Below, in pieces: positions 1 to 5,630 of a stretch of 6,836 nucleotides of DNA (the stretch's first letter is position 1; each line of letters opens with the position of its first letter). The translations under genes and the position numbers were made by a program. The stretch is from assembly GCA_002336725.1 (NCBI GenBank), contig DDEO01000109.1, forward strand, positions 1 through 6,836, given 5' to 3'. The notes beneath the pieces are model-generated. The model was not told the DNA's origin. It did no database searches and worked only from the letters and a program-made list of their open reading frames with translations. Source of the stretch: Bacteroidetes bacterium UBA1952. GTDB lineage: Bacteria; Bacteroidota; Bacteroidia; Chitinophagales; Chitinophagaceae.

Positions 1-1013
1 TTATCTTCCTGTTCGACCGGCCTTTCGATCCGGAATTTCTCTTGGGTCCCAATGTAACTGGTGTGTATGTCGGCCCGCCGACGCGCCATCCTGTTTTATG
101 GTATCTGTGGTTTGAGGTTGCCATTCCGCGTTTGCTGCGCAAATACAAAGCAGATGTTTTTCTTTCGCCCGACGGCATGGGCAGCCTGCGTACCCGTGTG
201 CCGCAGTGCGTGGTGATTCATGATCTCGCCTTCGACCGGTTTCCGCAATATATGAAGCCTTCTCATTTGCGTTATCTGCGTCGCCTTACGCCCCGATTGG
301 TCCGCAAGGCGTGTCAGATTGTAACCGTTTCAGAATTTTCAAAGGCAGATATTGTGGCACGCTATGGCGTGTCGCCGGAGAAAATCACCGTTTCGTGTAA
401 TGGGGCGCAGGAGGCGTATCAGCCGCTTGACTGGCAGGCGCGGGAGGCGGCTCAGGAAAAATGGGCCGGTGGGAGCGAATATTTCGTGTATGTGGGCGCG
501 CTGCAACCCCGGAAAAACATCGTGAATCTGCTGCGTGCTTTTGTACGTTTCAAGAAGCGGCAGCGCAGCGATATGAAGCTGATAATCGTCGGCAAGCTGG
601 GCTGGAAATACGACGAGATTACGAAGTACCGCGAGCACATGATCTTTAAGGAAGAGGTCATCTGGCCGGGTTATTGTTCGGTCGAAGACCTGGCGCAAAT
701 CATTGGCGGCGCTTATGCCATGGTTTATCCCTCGTTGTTTGAAGGCTTTGGCATTCCGATTCTGGAGGCATTGCAGTGCGGCATACCGGCCATTGTGGGG
801 GATAATTCTTCAATGCCGGAAGTCGGCGGTAATGCCGTTCTGCTATGCGATCCCAACGATCCGCAAAGCATCTCCGATCAGATGCAAAGGCTTTTTAAAG
901 ACGAATCGCTCCGCAACCAACTCATTGCCAACGCGCCCACCCAAACCCGGAAATATACCTGGGATCATGCGGCGGAAATGTTGTGGCAGGCAGTGGCGCG
1001 GTGTGTAGAGTAG
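1..1013 (+). CDS. Glycosyltransferase family 4 (GT-B fold), 5' end missing
   Basis: Probable retaining glycosyltransferase that moves a sugar from a nucleotide-sugar donor, likely in cell-surface polysaccharide or glycolipid synthesis at the inner membrane. The frame is open from base 3 and reads FLFDRPFDPEF before any start, so the gene begins outside the window. The TTG at 42 is only the first start-like codon visible. About 336 residues are seen, and GT4 proteins of this type usually have some 370. Motifs seen: VIHDLAFDRFP near 213-245 in the acceptor domain, VSEFSKADI near 330, YVGALQPRKN near 489-518 opening the donor domain, and the EX7E motif in PSLFEGFGIPILE with its two glutamates at codons 741 and 765. 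The gene ends in TAG at 1011, 3 bp from the stop of the convergent ClC gene, and no terminator hairpin was seen there. Class is confident; donor and acceptor sugars cannot be told. Confidence 0.93.
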   Translation, partial: IFLFDRPFDPEFLLGPNVTGVYVGPPTRHPVLWYLWFEVAIPRLLRKYKADVFLSPDGMGSLRTRVPQCVVIHDLAFDRFPQYMKPSHLRYLRRLTPRLVRKACQIVTVSEFSKADIVARYGVSPEKITVSCNGAQEAYQPLDWQAREAAQEKWAGGSEYFVYVGALQPRKNIVNLLRAFVRFKKRQRSDMKLIIVGKLGWKYDEITKYREHMIFKEEVIWPGYCSVEDLAQIIGGAYAMVYPSLFEGFGIPILEALQCGIPAIVGDNSSMPEVGGNAVLLCDPNDPQSISDQMQRLFKDESLRNQLIANAPTQTRKYTWDHAAEMLWQAVARCVE

Positions 1014-1016
1014 GGG

Positions 1017-2315
1017 TTACGGTTGATTATTGCTAACAGGAGCCGCCTTCTTTGCCAGATAAAAATCGTAGGTATAAACATTATAGGGCAGCAGCTTTGG
1101 CGCAATCAGCCGCGAAAGAACGCTGCCGAGCAGCAACGGCAGGGCCAGCGCATAGCCATTGGGAACGAGACCGGCTACCAATACCAGCGCCGTAAACGGC
1201 GCATAGATAGAAGCCGAAAGCGTGGCCGCTGCGCCCACGAGCGCACAATTCAGCAGCACCAGATGCAGCCCGAAAAGCCCATTGCACAAGCTGCCAAAGA
1301 CAAGCCCCAGCAGCGCACCGGCCACAATGCTCGGCGCAAACACGCCGCCGTCGCCGCCCGCACCCAGCGTGAGCGCAGCAGCCAGCGGTTTTAAAAACAC
1401 CAGCGCCAGTACAACGGCCAGCGAAAGCGTCGTTCCGGAAATGGCCGCGCCCAGCGTCTCCTGAAGGCCGTGGTAGCTGTCGCCATACAGGAGCGGGAAA
1501 AAGAAAAGGAGTGTGCCGAGTAGCAACGCACCGGTATTGACGCGCAAAAAATTGCTTTGGATGCCTGCAAAAAAGGCTTTCATCCGCGTAACAAGCAGCG
1601 TGAAATACACCGAGAGCGCCGCACACAGCAGACTGAGCAGGGCAAAGAAGGGCAGGGCATAGCCGTTCCAGCCCGAAACCGAAAAAGGCAGCAGCGGCCT
1701 ATTGTCAAAAAGATAGATAAAGACCCAGGCTACCAGCGCCGAAGCCGTGCAACTAAGCACGAGCGTTTTCCGGAATTTGCGGGCAATCACTTCTATTGCA
1801 AACAGCCAGCCGGCCAGCGGAGAGGCAAACAAAACCGCTACGCCCGCCGTTACGCCCGCACAAATCAGCTCGCGCTTATACGTTCGGGCTGAAAATTCTT
1901 TTTCATAAGCCGTGTTGCCGATGGTCGCCGTGGCCACCACGGTAGAAACCTCAACGCCCGTAGAACCGCCAAAGATGACGGTGAGAAATCCATTGATCGC
2001 GTGGGAGGGAATTTTAAAGGCCGGCAGATGCTCTTTGCGCTGATCCAGGGTTTTATAAATCTCGGTAATGCCCTTGTTCTTGCGATTCTTAAAGACGTAT
2101 TTGCGCAGGAAATAAATCGCCGTGATGCCTATCGTGGGGAGGAAAATAAACCAGCCGCGCCCCATATTTCCGGAAACAAAACCGGAAATGAGATGCTCTA
2201 AGAACTCCGTCAGGTGCTTGAGGGAAAAAGCCAGCAGCGCACTCAGCAACCCGACGAACAGGGATATAAAAATCAGTTTAAAGTAGTGGCGGGTGATGAT
2301 TTTGGAGCGGTTCAC
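1017..2315 (-). CDS. ClC-family chloride channel/transporter without CBS domains
   Basis: Integral membrane anion channel or anion/H+ exchanger of the voltage-gated chloride channel family, 432 residues, very hydrophobic throughout. Family landmarks seen: GITEIYKTL (82-90) where GSGIPE is usual, GGSTGVEVS (116-124) where G(K/R)EGP is usual, keeping gating glutamate E122; the AGVTAGVAVLFASPLAGWLFAIEV segment (153-176, quoted from two adjoining parts); GGVFAPS (323-329); and Y388 in PNGYALALP, matching the anion-coordinating tyrosine. Position 176, which aligns with the internal proton glutamate of the E. coli exchanger, is Val, as in animal ClC channels. No CBS domains follow; the protein ends shortly after the last helix. 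The start is GTG at 2315-2313: no ATG lies between it and an in-frame stop upstream, and the sequence there (MNRSKIITRHYFKLIF) fits the cytosolic N-terminus of the family. A -7 promoter box lies about 35 bp upstream. The family is sure; channel versus exchanger is not. Confidence 0.95.
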   Translation of the reverse strand: MNRSKIITRHYFKLIFISLFVGLLSALLAFSLKHLTEFLEHLISGFVSGNMGRGWFIFLPTIGITAIYFLRKYVFKNRKNKGITEIYKTLDQRKEHLPAFKIPSHAINGFLTVIFGGSTGVEVSTVVATATIGNTAYEKEFSARTYKRELICAGVTAGVAVLFASPLAGWLFAIEVIARKFRKTLVLSCTASALVAWVFIYLFDNRPLLPFSVSGWNGYALPFFALLSLLCAALSVYFTLLVTRMKAFFAGIQSNFLRVNTGALLLGTLLFFFPLLYGDSYHGLQETLGAAISGTTLSLAVVLALVFLKPLAAALTLGAGGDGGVFAPSIVAGALLGLVFGSLCNGLFGLHLVLLNCALVGAAATLSASIYAPFTALVLVAGLVPNGYALALPLLLGSVLSRLIAPKLLPYNVYTYDFYLAKKAAPVSNNQP

Positions 2316-2349
2316 AGCTATTATATGCAGACTATTTGCGTTGTGGGTG

Positions 2350-2357
2350 CAAAATTA
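2350..2357 (-). promoter_or_regulatory. Candidate -7 box of the ClC promoter
   Basis: On the minus strand the bases read TAATTTTG, an exact match to the Bacteroidota primary-sigma -7 consensus TAnnTTTG. It lies 34 bp before the GTG start, implying a leader of roughly 28 nt. No clear TTG is seen at the expected -33 distance, so the call rests on the -7 box, its location and the identical box before the 5631 gene. Confidence 0.45.
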
Positions 2358-2404
2358 TCATGCCCTGTTGCTGCGTTCTGAAAGTGTTTTCTTAAAAACG
2401 ACAT

Positions 2405-2568
2405 CGGTTCGGGGTGTCCGAATCCGGTTCAGGACAGGCTTTGACCCGCCATCTCCACAACACAGAATAATGGAGATTGGGCGCGTACTACACGGCAATG
2501 AAAATGCTGCACGAAACTACTTTCGCAAGAAGTCTGTCCTAATAGAATCCGCACAGCGCGGCTTTTTT
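2405..2568 (+). ncRNA. Candidate structured non-coding RNA with 3' terminator
   Basis: Seen: a bulged 8-bp hairpin (CGGTTCGG 2405-2412 with CCGAA-t-CCG 2418-2426); a long-range closing stem in which AGGACAGGCTTT (2431-2442) pairs with the stretch 2529-2540 ending AAGTCTGTCCT, 12 pairs including two G-U; inside it three hairpins, CCATCTCCA (2449-2457) with TGGAGATtGG (2471-2480, one bulge), CGGCA/TGCTG (2493-2509) and the perfect CGAAA-CTAC-TTTCG (2512-2525); then a GC hairpin followed by six T's. The G-U pairs would be A-C mismatches on the other strand, and the T-run also points to the plus strand. The core of about 110 nt, with a closing stem, an apical stem and small hairpins on the 3' side, recalls the 6S-Flavo class of 6S-like RNAs of Bacteroidota, but I could not match its consensus from memory. 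Exact ends and promoter are not resolved. Alternatives are a pyk leader element or chance folding. Confidence 0.5.
2549..2568 (+). terminator. Candidate Rho-independent terminator
   Basis: CCGC (2549-2552), loop ACAGC, GCGG (2558-2561), then C and six T's (2563-2568). The stem has only 4 GC pairs, but upstream A-rich bases (AGAA, 2544-2547) can extend it by pairing with the T's after one mismatch. It ends the structured stretch and lies 230 bp before pyk, so it would end a separate short transcript rather than a gene seen here. Confidence 0.45.
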
Positions 2569-2596
2569 GTCCGGAATCAACTTGCCGGATAAAAAA
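2563..2596 (+). other. T6/A6-flanked hairpin sharing the terminator T-run
   Basis: TTTTTTGTCCGG (2563-2574) pairs with CCGGATAAAAAA (2585-2596) around a 10-nt loop: 12 pairs with one G-U. The six T's are the same ones that follow the terminator-like hairpin at 2549-2561, so the two structures compete for them. This may be an anti-terminator or simply a composite 3' end; the sequence alone does not decide. Confidence 0.4.
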
Positions 2597-2686
2597 ACTC
2601 CCATTTCGATGCTGCGCTCCGGCGGAAAAATCCATAAAACAGAAAGCATTCTCCGTCTGGCCCGGAAATTTTACCAAAAAATCATG

Positions 2687-2724
2687 TTGAAACCTGCGGG
2701 TTTAAGGCCACCTTTGGCCGACCC
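2687..2724 (+). promoter_or_regulatory. Weak pyk promoter candidate overlapping a hairpin
   Basis: TTG at 2687-2689, a 19-bp gap, then CACCTTTG at 2709-2716, one base off the -7 consensus TAnnTTTG. This would start transcription about 75 nt before the pyk ATG. The same bases lie in an inverted repeat: GGCCA (2706-2710), loop CCTT, TGGCC (2715-2719), with an outer GGGT (2698-2701)/ACCC (2721-2724) pair, followed by a T-rich stretch. It could be a promoter with an operator, or an RNA hairpin in a leader made from further upstream. Confidence 0.25.
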
Positions 2725-2799
2725 TTTCATTTTTCCCACTTTTTAAAATTCAGGCCACTGGTCTATTAAAAACAGAATCATCGCGCCTTCCCACATCTT

Positions 2800-4224
2800 A
2801 TGCTGCTTCATAAAACCAAAATCATCGCTACCGTCGGGCCTGCTTCCAACACCTACGAGAAACTGCTCGAACTGGTGCGGGAAGGCGTAAATGTGTTTCG
2901 CCTCAACTTCTCCCACGGCACCCACGAAGGCCACCGCCAGGTCATCGAATTTATCAACCGCATCAACGAGGAACATCCTTTTAATATCGCCATCCTGGCC
3001 GATCTGCAAGGCCCCAAACTGCGCGTTGGTGAGGTGGAAAACAACGCAATTGATTTTGAGGCAGGCGATGAATTTCTGTTTACCAACGAAAAAATAATCG
3101 GCAATCCCGACAAGGTTTATATCTCCTATCCCAATTTCTATAACGATGTCAATCCCGGCGAAAAAATCCTGATTGACGACGGAAAAATTGAAGTGGTGGT
3201 GGTAGAGAAAACGCCCGACGGCAACGTCCGGGTGCGCGTTACGGTCCCCGGTGTGCTTTCTTCGCGCAAAGGCGTAAACCTGCCCGATACCAAGATTTCG
3301 CTGCCTTCGCTGACCGAAAAAGACCTCGCCGATGTGGACTTTATCGTCAGCCAGAAGATCGACTGGATTGCCCTTTCTTTTGTGCGCAGGCCCGAAGACG
3401 TGGAGCAACTGCGCGAGCTGCTGAAGTCGAAGGATTCGTGCGCCAAGATTATCTCCAAAATCGAAAAGCCGGAAGCACTGGAGCACCTGCGCGAGGTGAT
3501 TCTGGCCTCCGATGCGGTGATGGTAGCACGCGGCGACCTCGGCGTAGAACTGCCGCTGGAGCAGATACCGATGCTGCAAAAAAAGATTGTGAGTATGTGT
3601 ATCCACCGCGCCAAACCGGTCATTATTGCCACGCAGATGATGGAATCGATGCTCGACCGGACGCGCCCCAACCGCTCCGAAATTACAGACGTGGCCAATG
3701 CCGTGCTCGAAGGTGCCGATGCCGTGATGCTTTCTGCCGAAACCGCCACCGGCAAATACCCGGAGCTGGTTATCCGCACGATGGTTTCCATCATCCGCGA
3801 GGTGGAAAAGCAGGATATTGTTTATAACCGCAACCTCGTTCCGCAGCCGCATTCGCCGTCTTTCCTGTCGGATGCCATTTGCTACAACGCCTGCGAATTG
3901 GCAAGAGATGTACACGCCACGGCGGTTATCGGCATGACACAAAGCGGCTACACTGGCTTTATGCTCAGCTCCTACCGGCCCAAAGCCAACCTGTTTGTCT
4001 TTACCAAAACGCCGTCGCTGGTCAATCAGCTTTCGCTTTCGTGGGGCGTGCAGGCTTTTTTCTACAACGAAGAAGAGAGCATTGACAGTGTACTCACCGA
4101 CCAAATGGAATTTTTGAGCAAAAGGGGGCTTTTACAAAAGGGCGATGTGATTGTCAATACCGGCTCCCTTCCGGTTCAGGAACACCTGCCGACGAATATG
4201 ATTAAAATATCCCGTGTGGAATGA
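2800..4224 (+). CDS. pyk: Pyruvate kinase
   Basis: Cytosolic enzyme that converts phosphoenolpyruvate and ADP to pyruvate and ATP, the last step of glycolysis. 474 residues, normal bacterial length, with all domains: a TIM-barrel A domain split by the B lid (about 77-170), then the C-terminal regulatory-type domain (about 345-474). Seen: KTKIIATVGPAS (5-16), RLNFSHG (34-40), the signature ISKIEKPEA (218-226) with catalytic K220 and metal ligand E222, ARGDLGVE (243-250) with metal ligand D246, and PVIIATQMMESM. The segment ADLQGPKLRV (67-76) has Leu, Gln, Lys and Val at the positions that mark the K+-independent branch of the family. The start is ATG at 2800; an in-frame TAA at 2767 leaves no other good start. 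No Shine-Dalgarno is present. Its TGA overlaps the ATG of the next gene (ATGA, 4221-4224), so the two are probably co-transcribed and translationally coupled. Confidence 0.98.
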   Translation: MLLHKTKIIATVGPASNTYEKLLELVREGVNVFRLNFSHGTHEGHRQVIEFINRINEEHPFNIAILADLQGPKLRVGEVENNAIDFEAGDEFLFTNEKIIGNPDKVYISYPNFYNDVNPGEKILIDDGKIEVVVVEKTPDGNVRVRVTVPGVLSSRKGVNLPDTKISLPSLTEKDLADVDFIVSQKIDWIALSFVRRPEDVEQLRELLKSKDSCAKIISKIEKPEALEHLREVILASDAVMVARGDLGVELPLEQIPMLQKKIVSMCIHRAKPVIIATQMMESMLDRTRPNRSEITDVANAVLEGADAVMLSAETATGKYPELVIRTMVSIIREVEKQDIVYNRNLVPQPHSPSFLSDAICYNACELARDVHATAVIGMTQSGYTGFMLSSYRPKANLFVFTKTPSLVNQLSLSWGVQAFFYNEEESIDSVLTDQMEFLSKRGLLQKGDVIVNTGSLPVQEHLPTNMIKISRVE

Positions 4225-4649
4225 AACGGCTGCGAAACCGGCATTGGCTCCTCTTTTTTATAATAATTTCCGGAAATTATCCGGCTGCTTTTGCGCAACA
4301 ACGCCCGACGCTCAAGACGGTTTATTTCAACCTCTACACCGATAGCCTGAAGCCGGTGCTGAACTACTATGTGAACGTAGAAGGGCAGACGATTTCCGGA
4401 AATTACCTGCCGCTCGATACCAACGACGTTATCCTGCGGGCCGACTGGGGCGAGATGCGGGGCAACGAATGGGTGATACCGCGCGTGTTGCTCCACGACA
4501 GCGTAACGTTTACCGCCGTTTCGCGCACCAATCCCGCGCTGCACGACCGCATCACCATCTGGATGCAGAAGCGCAAAGACCCACGCGACGCACCGGGCTA
4601 CGAGGAGCCGCAGAAAAGTCCGGAATTTCCGGAAAAAAGACGGCGTTAA
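4221..4649 (+). CDS. Small exported protein of unknown function
   Basis: 142 residues. The N-terminus has basic residues (K2, R3, R5, R7), a hydrophobic core WLLFFIII (9-16) and a likely signal-peptidase I site AFA|QQ after residue 25, so the mature protein of about 117 residues should be periplasmic or secreted. No lipobox cysteine. The body reads like a short beta-rich domain (TVYFNLYTDSLKPVLNYYVN, then RADWGEMRGNEWVIP and VTFTAVSRTNP) and ends in a charged, proline-rich tail (KSPEFPEKRRR). I know no named family for it; proteins of this look may sit beside pyk in related Chitinophagaceae, but that is memory, not a search. ATGA overlap with pyk suggests coupled translation; its stop shares TTAA with that of panC on the other strand. 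Unusual: the pentapeptide ISGNY occurs twice (16-20 and 58-62), each time written by the palindrome ATTTCCGGAAAT, the first inside the signal peptide. Confidence 0.8.
   Translation: MKRLRNRHWLLFFIIISGNYPAAFAQQRPTLKTVYFNLYTDSLKPVLNYYVNVEGQTISGNYLPLDTNDVILRADWGEMRGNEWVIPRVLLHDSVTFTAVSRTNPALHDRITIWMQKRKDPRDAPGYEEPQKSPEFPEKRRR
4263..4280. repeat. 18-bp perfect palindrome with TTCCGGAA core
   Basis: ATAATTTCCGGAAATTAT, perfectly self-complementary over 18 bp, inside the signal-peptide coding part of the 4221 gene. Longest of six TTCCGGAA-centred palindromes in the window (others start at 1433, 1768, 2168, 4394 and 4627). Confidence 0.7.
4392..4403. repeat. 12-bp palindrome, second copy in the same gene
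   Basis: ATTTCCGGAAAT, identical to the central 12 bp of the 4263-4280 palindrome and in the same reading frame, so it encodes ISGN again, followed by Tyr in both places. Confidence 0.7.
4619..4635. repeat. Paired TCCGGA sites at the gene end
   Basis: TCCGGA (4619-4624) followed at once by TTTCCGGAAA (4626-4635), in the last codons of the 4221 gene, where they write SPEFPEK. It lies 11 bp before the shared stop tetramer of two convergent genes, but there is no loop or T-run that would make it a normal terminator. Confidence 0.5.
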
Positions 4650-5488
4650 TCCACCGCCAGCACCAGGTTGTCAATCAGGCGCGTATTGCCCAGGCGGGCG
4701 GCGATGAGGGCCACCATCCCGCGTTGATTGTCATATTCGTCGAGCAGGGCGAGCGTGGCTGCGTCGGCCAGAGCAATGTATTCTACCTCAAAGCCTTTGT
4801 GTTCCAGCAGTGCGCGGCTTTCTTTGGCAACCACCGAAAAAGGGCGGGTTTTTTTATGCGCTTCTATCGAAACAAGGCACTGATAAATCACGCCTGCGCG
4901 GGTGCGCTCAAAATCCGAAAGGCGGCGATTGCGGGAACTCATGGCCAGGCCGTCGGCCTCGCGCACGGTGGGGCAGATGTGGAGATCCACGGGTAGATTT
5001 TTCTGCCGGATGAGGTCGGCAATGACCCTACACTGCTGAAAATCCTTCTGGCCCAGATAGAGATGCTGCGGCCTTACGATGTCGAGCAGGCGGGCCACCA
5101 CCTGCCCCACGCCCCGGAAATGGCCGGGCCGTTTTTCGCCTTCGAGCACCGTTTCGAGTGCGCCAAAATCATAGGCCGGCGCTTTCTCCGGCCCGTCGGG
5201 ATATACATCTTCCGGCGCAGGCAGATAGACCGCGTCGCAGTGGGCTTCGGTGAGCAGTCGCAGGTCTTCGGCAGTGGTAACGGGGTATTTCTCAAAATCC
5301 TTCGGGTCGTTGAACTGTGTAGGATTTACAAAAATGCTGGCAACCGTATAGTAACCATCCACCACTGCGCGGGCAAAAAGCGATTGGTGGCCTGCATGGA
5401 GTGCGCCCATGGTAGGCACAAATCCGATTGGTTTTTGCAGGCCGGAAAGATATTCAGAGAGCTGGGCTGCCTGTCGGAAAATGAGCAT
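4646..5488 (-). CDS. panC: Pantothenate synthetase (pantoate--beta-alanine ligase)
   Basis: Cytosolic enzyme that joins pantoate and beta-alanine with ATP cleavage to AMP, the last step of pantothenate (vitamin B5, CoA precursor) synthesis. 280 residues, normal for the family. Seen in order: PTMGALHAGH (25-34), the HIGH-like nucleotide motif; FVNPTQF (53-59), pantoate pocket; RPGHFRGV (120-127); GQKDFQQ (146-152); and MSSRN (183-187), the KMSKS-like loop. All expected catalytic motifs are intact. The start is ATG at 5488-5486, giving the usual short lead (MLIFRQAAQL) to the first beta strand. It is divergent from the glycogen-synthase-like gene across 142 bp and convergent with the 4221 gene, with the stops overlapping in TTAA (4646-4649). 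I found no convincing promoter box on its strand. panD is not in the window. Confidence 0.98.
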   Translation of the reverse strand: MLIFRQAAQLSEYLSGLQKPIGFVPTMGALHAGHQSLFARAVVDGYYTVASIFVNPTQFNDPKDFEKYPVTTAEDLRLLTEAHCDAVYLPAPEDVYPDGPEKAPAYDFGALETVLEGEKRPGHFRGVGQVVARLLDIVRPQHLYLGQKDFQQCRVIADLIRQKNLPVDLHICPTVREADGLAMSSRNRRLSDFERTRAGVIYQCLVSIEAHKKTRPFSVVAKESRALLEHKGFEVEYIALADAATLALLDEYDNQRGMVALIAARLGNTRLIDNLVLAVD

Positions 5489-5532
5489 CGGAAAAGCGGG
5501 AGAGTGTGGGAATTTCGGCGGAAAATATGGAA

Positions 5533-5579
5533 AGCGCCTTAATTTTCGTAATTTTGCAACTTAAATTTTTACAGGCGCT
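5533..5579. repeat. Inverted repeat in the panC / 5631-gene divergent region
   Basis: AGCGCCT (5533-5539) and AGGCGCT (5573-5579), perfect 7-bp arms around 33 AT-rich bases that contain the -7 box at 5549-5556. The placement would suit a regulator site acting on the divergent promoters, but 7-bp arms this far apart may be chance. Confidence 0.3.
5549..5556 (+). promoter_or_regulatory. Candidate -7 box for the 5631 gene
   Basis: TAATTTTG, an exact match to TAnnTTTG and identical to the box before the ClC gene. It would give a leader of about 70 nt. A near copy, TAATTTTC, lies just upstream at 5540-5547. No clear TTG at the -33 distance. Confidence 0.5.
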
Positions 5580-5630
5580 AATCTGTGCCGGTAAAATCTT
5601 CGCAAATTAAAGCACCAAGTACTTAAGATT

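Larger units (their letters stand above)
2316..2799. other. 484-bp divergent intergenic region (ClC / pyk)
   Basis: No recognisable protein gene. From left to right it holds a minus-strand promoter box for the ClC gene (2350-2357), an AT-rich 5-bp inverted repeat GTTTT/AAAAC (2386-2399), a plus-strand structured stretch (2405-2568) ending in a terminator-like hairpin, a T6/A6-flanked hairpin (2563-2596), a stretch with nothing clear (about 2600-2680), and a hairpin overlapping a weak promoter candidate (2687-2724) before pyk. Other gaps in the window are 3, 142 and 69 bp, and two gene pairs overlap, so this gap stands out. Confidence 0.7.

Noticed and set aside
42..44. TTG as the true start of the glycosyltransferase
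   Set aside because: The frame stays open upstream to base 3 and encodes a conserved-looking FDRPFDPEF segment, so the gene begins outside the window.
2331..2338. ACTATTTG as a plus-strand -7 box for the candidate RNA
   Set aside because: TA and TTTG are too close to match TAnnTTTG, and it lies more than 60 bp before the first stem.
2386..2399. GTTTT-CTTA-AAAAC inverted repeat as a terminator
   Set aside because: An all-AT stem apart from one pair, no T-run after it and no gene ending nearby on either strand.
2405..2568. Identity of the structured stretch as SRP RNA, tmRNA or RNase P RNA
   Set aside because: None of their conserved core motifs (SRP apical GGAAG loop, tmRNA acceptor end, RNase P P4 strands) is seen on either strand, and it is too short for the last two.
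2293..2592. Plus-strand ORF of 99 codons across the ClC start and the intergenic region
   Set aside because: It begins inside the ClC gene on the opposite strand, resembles no family I know, and lies over the stem-forming stretch, which explains the bases better as RNA structure.
2429..2677. Minus-strand ORF of 82 codons in the intergenic region
   Set aside because: No recognisable domain, no promoter box upstream, and it overlaps the structured stretch whose G-U pairs point to the plus strand.
2743..4104. Long minus-strand open frame (453 codons) antisense to pyk
   Set aside because: It mirrors the clear pyruvate kinase frame; the product is low-complexity, rich in His, Gly and Phe, with no recognisable domain. 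It results from codon bias of the real gene.
5489..5630. TATTTTCC or TAATTTGC on the minus strand as the panC promoter
   Set aside because: Both miss the -7 consensus in two or more places or in spacing, and neither has a TTG at the -33 distance.
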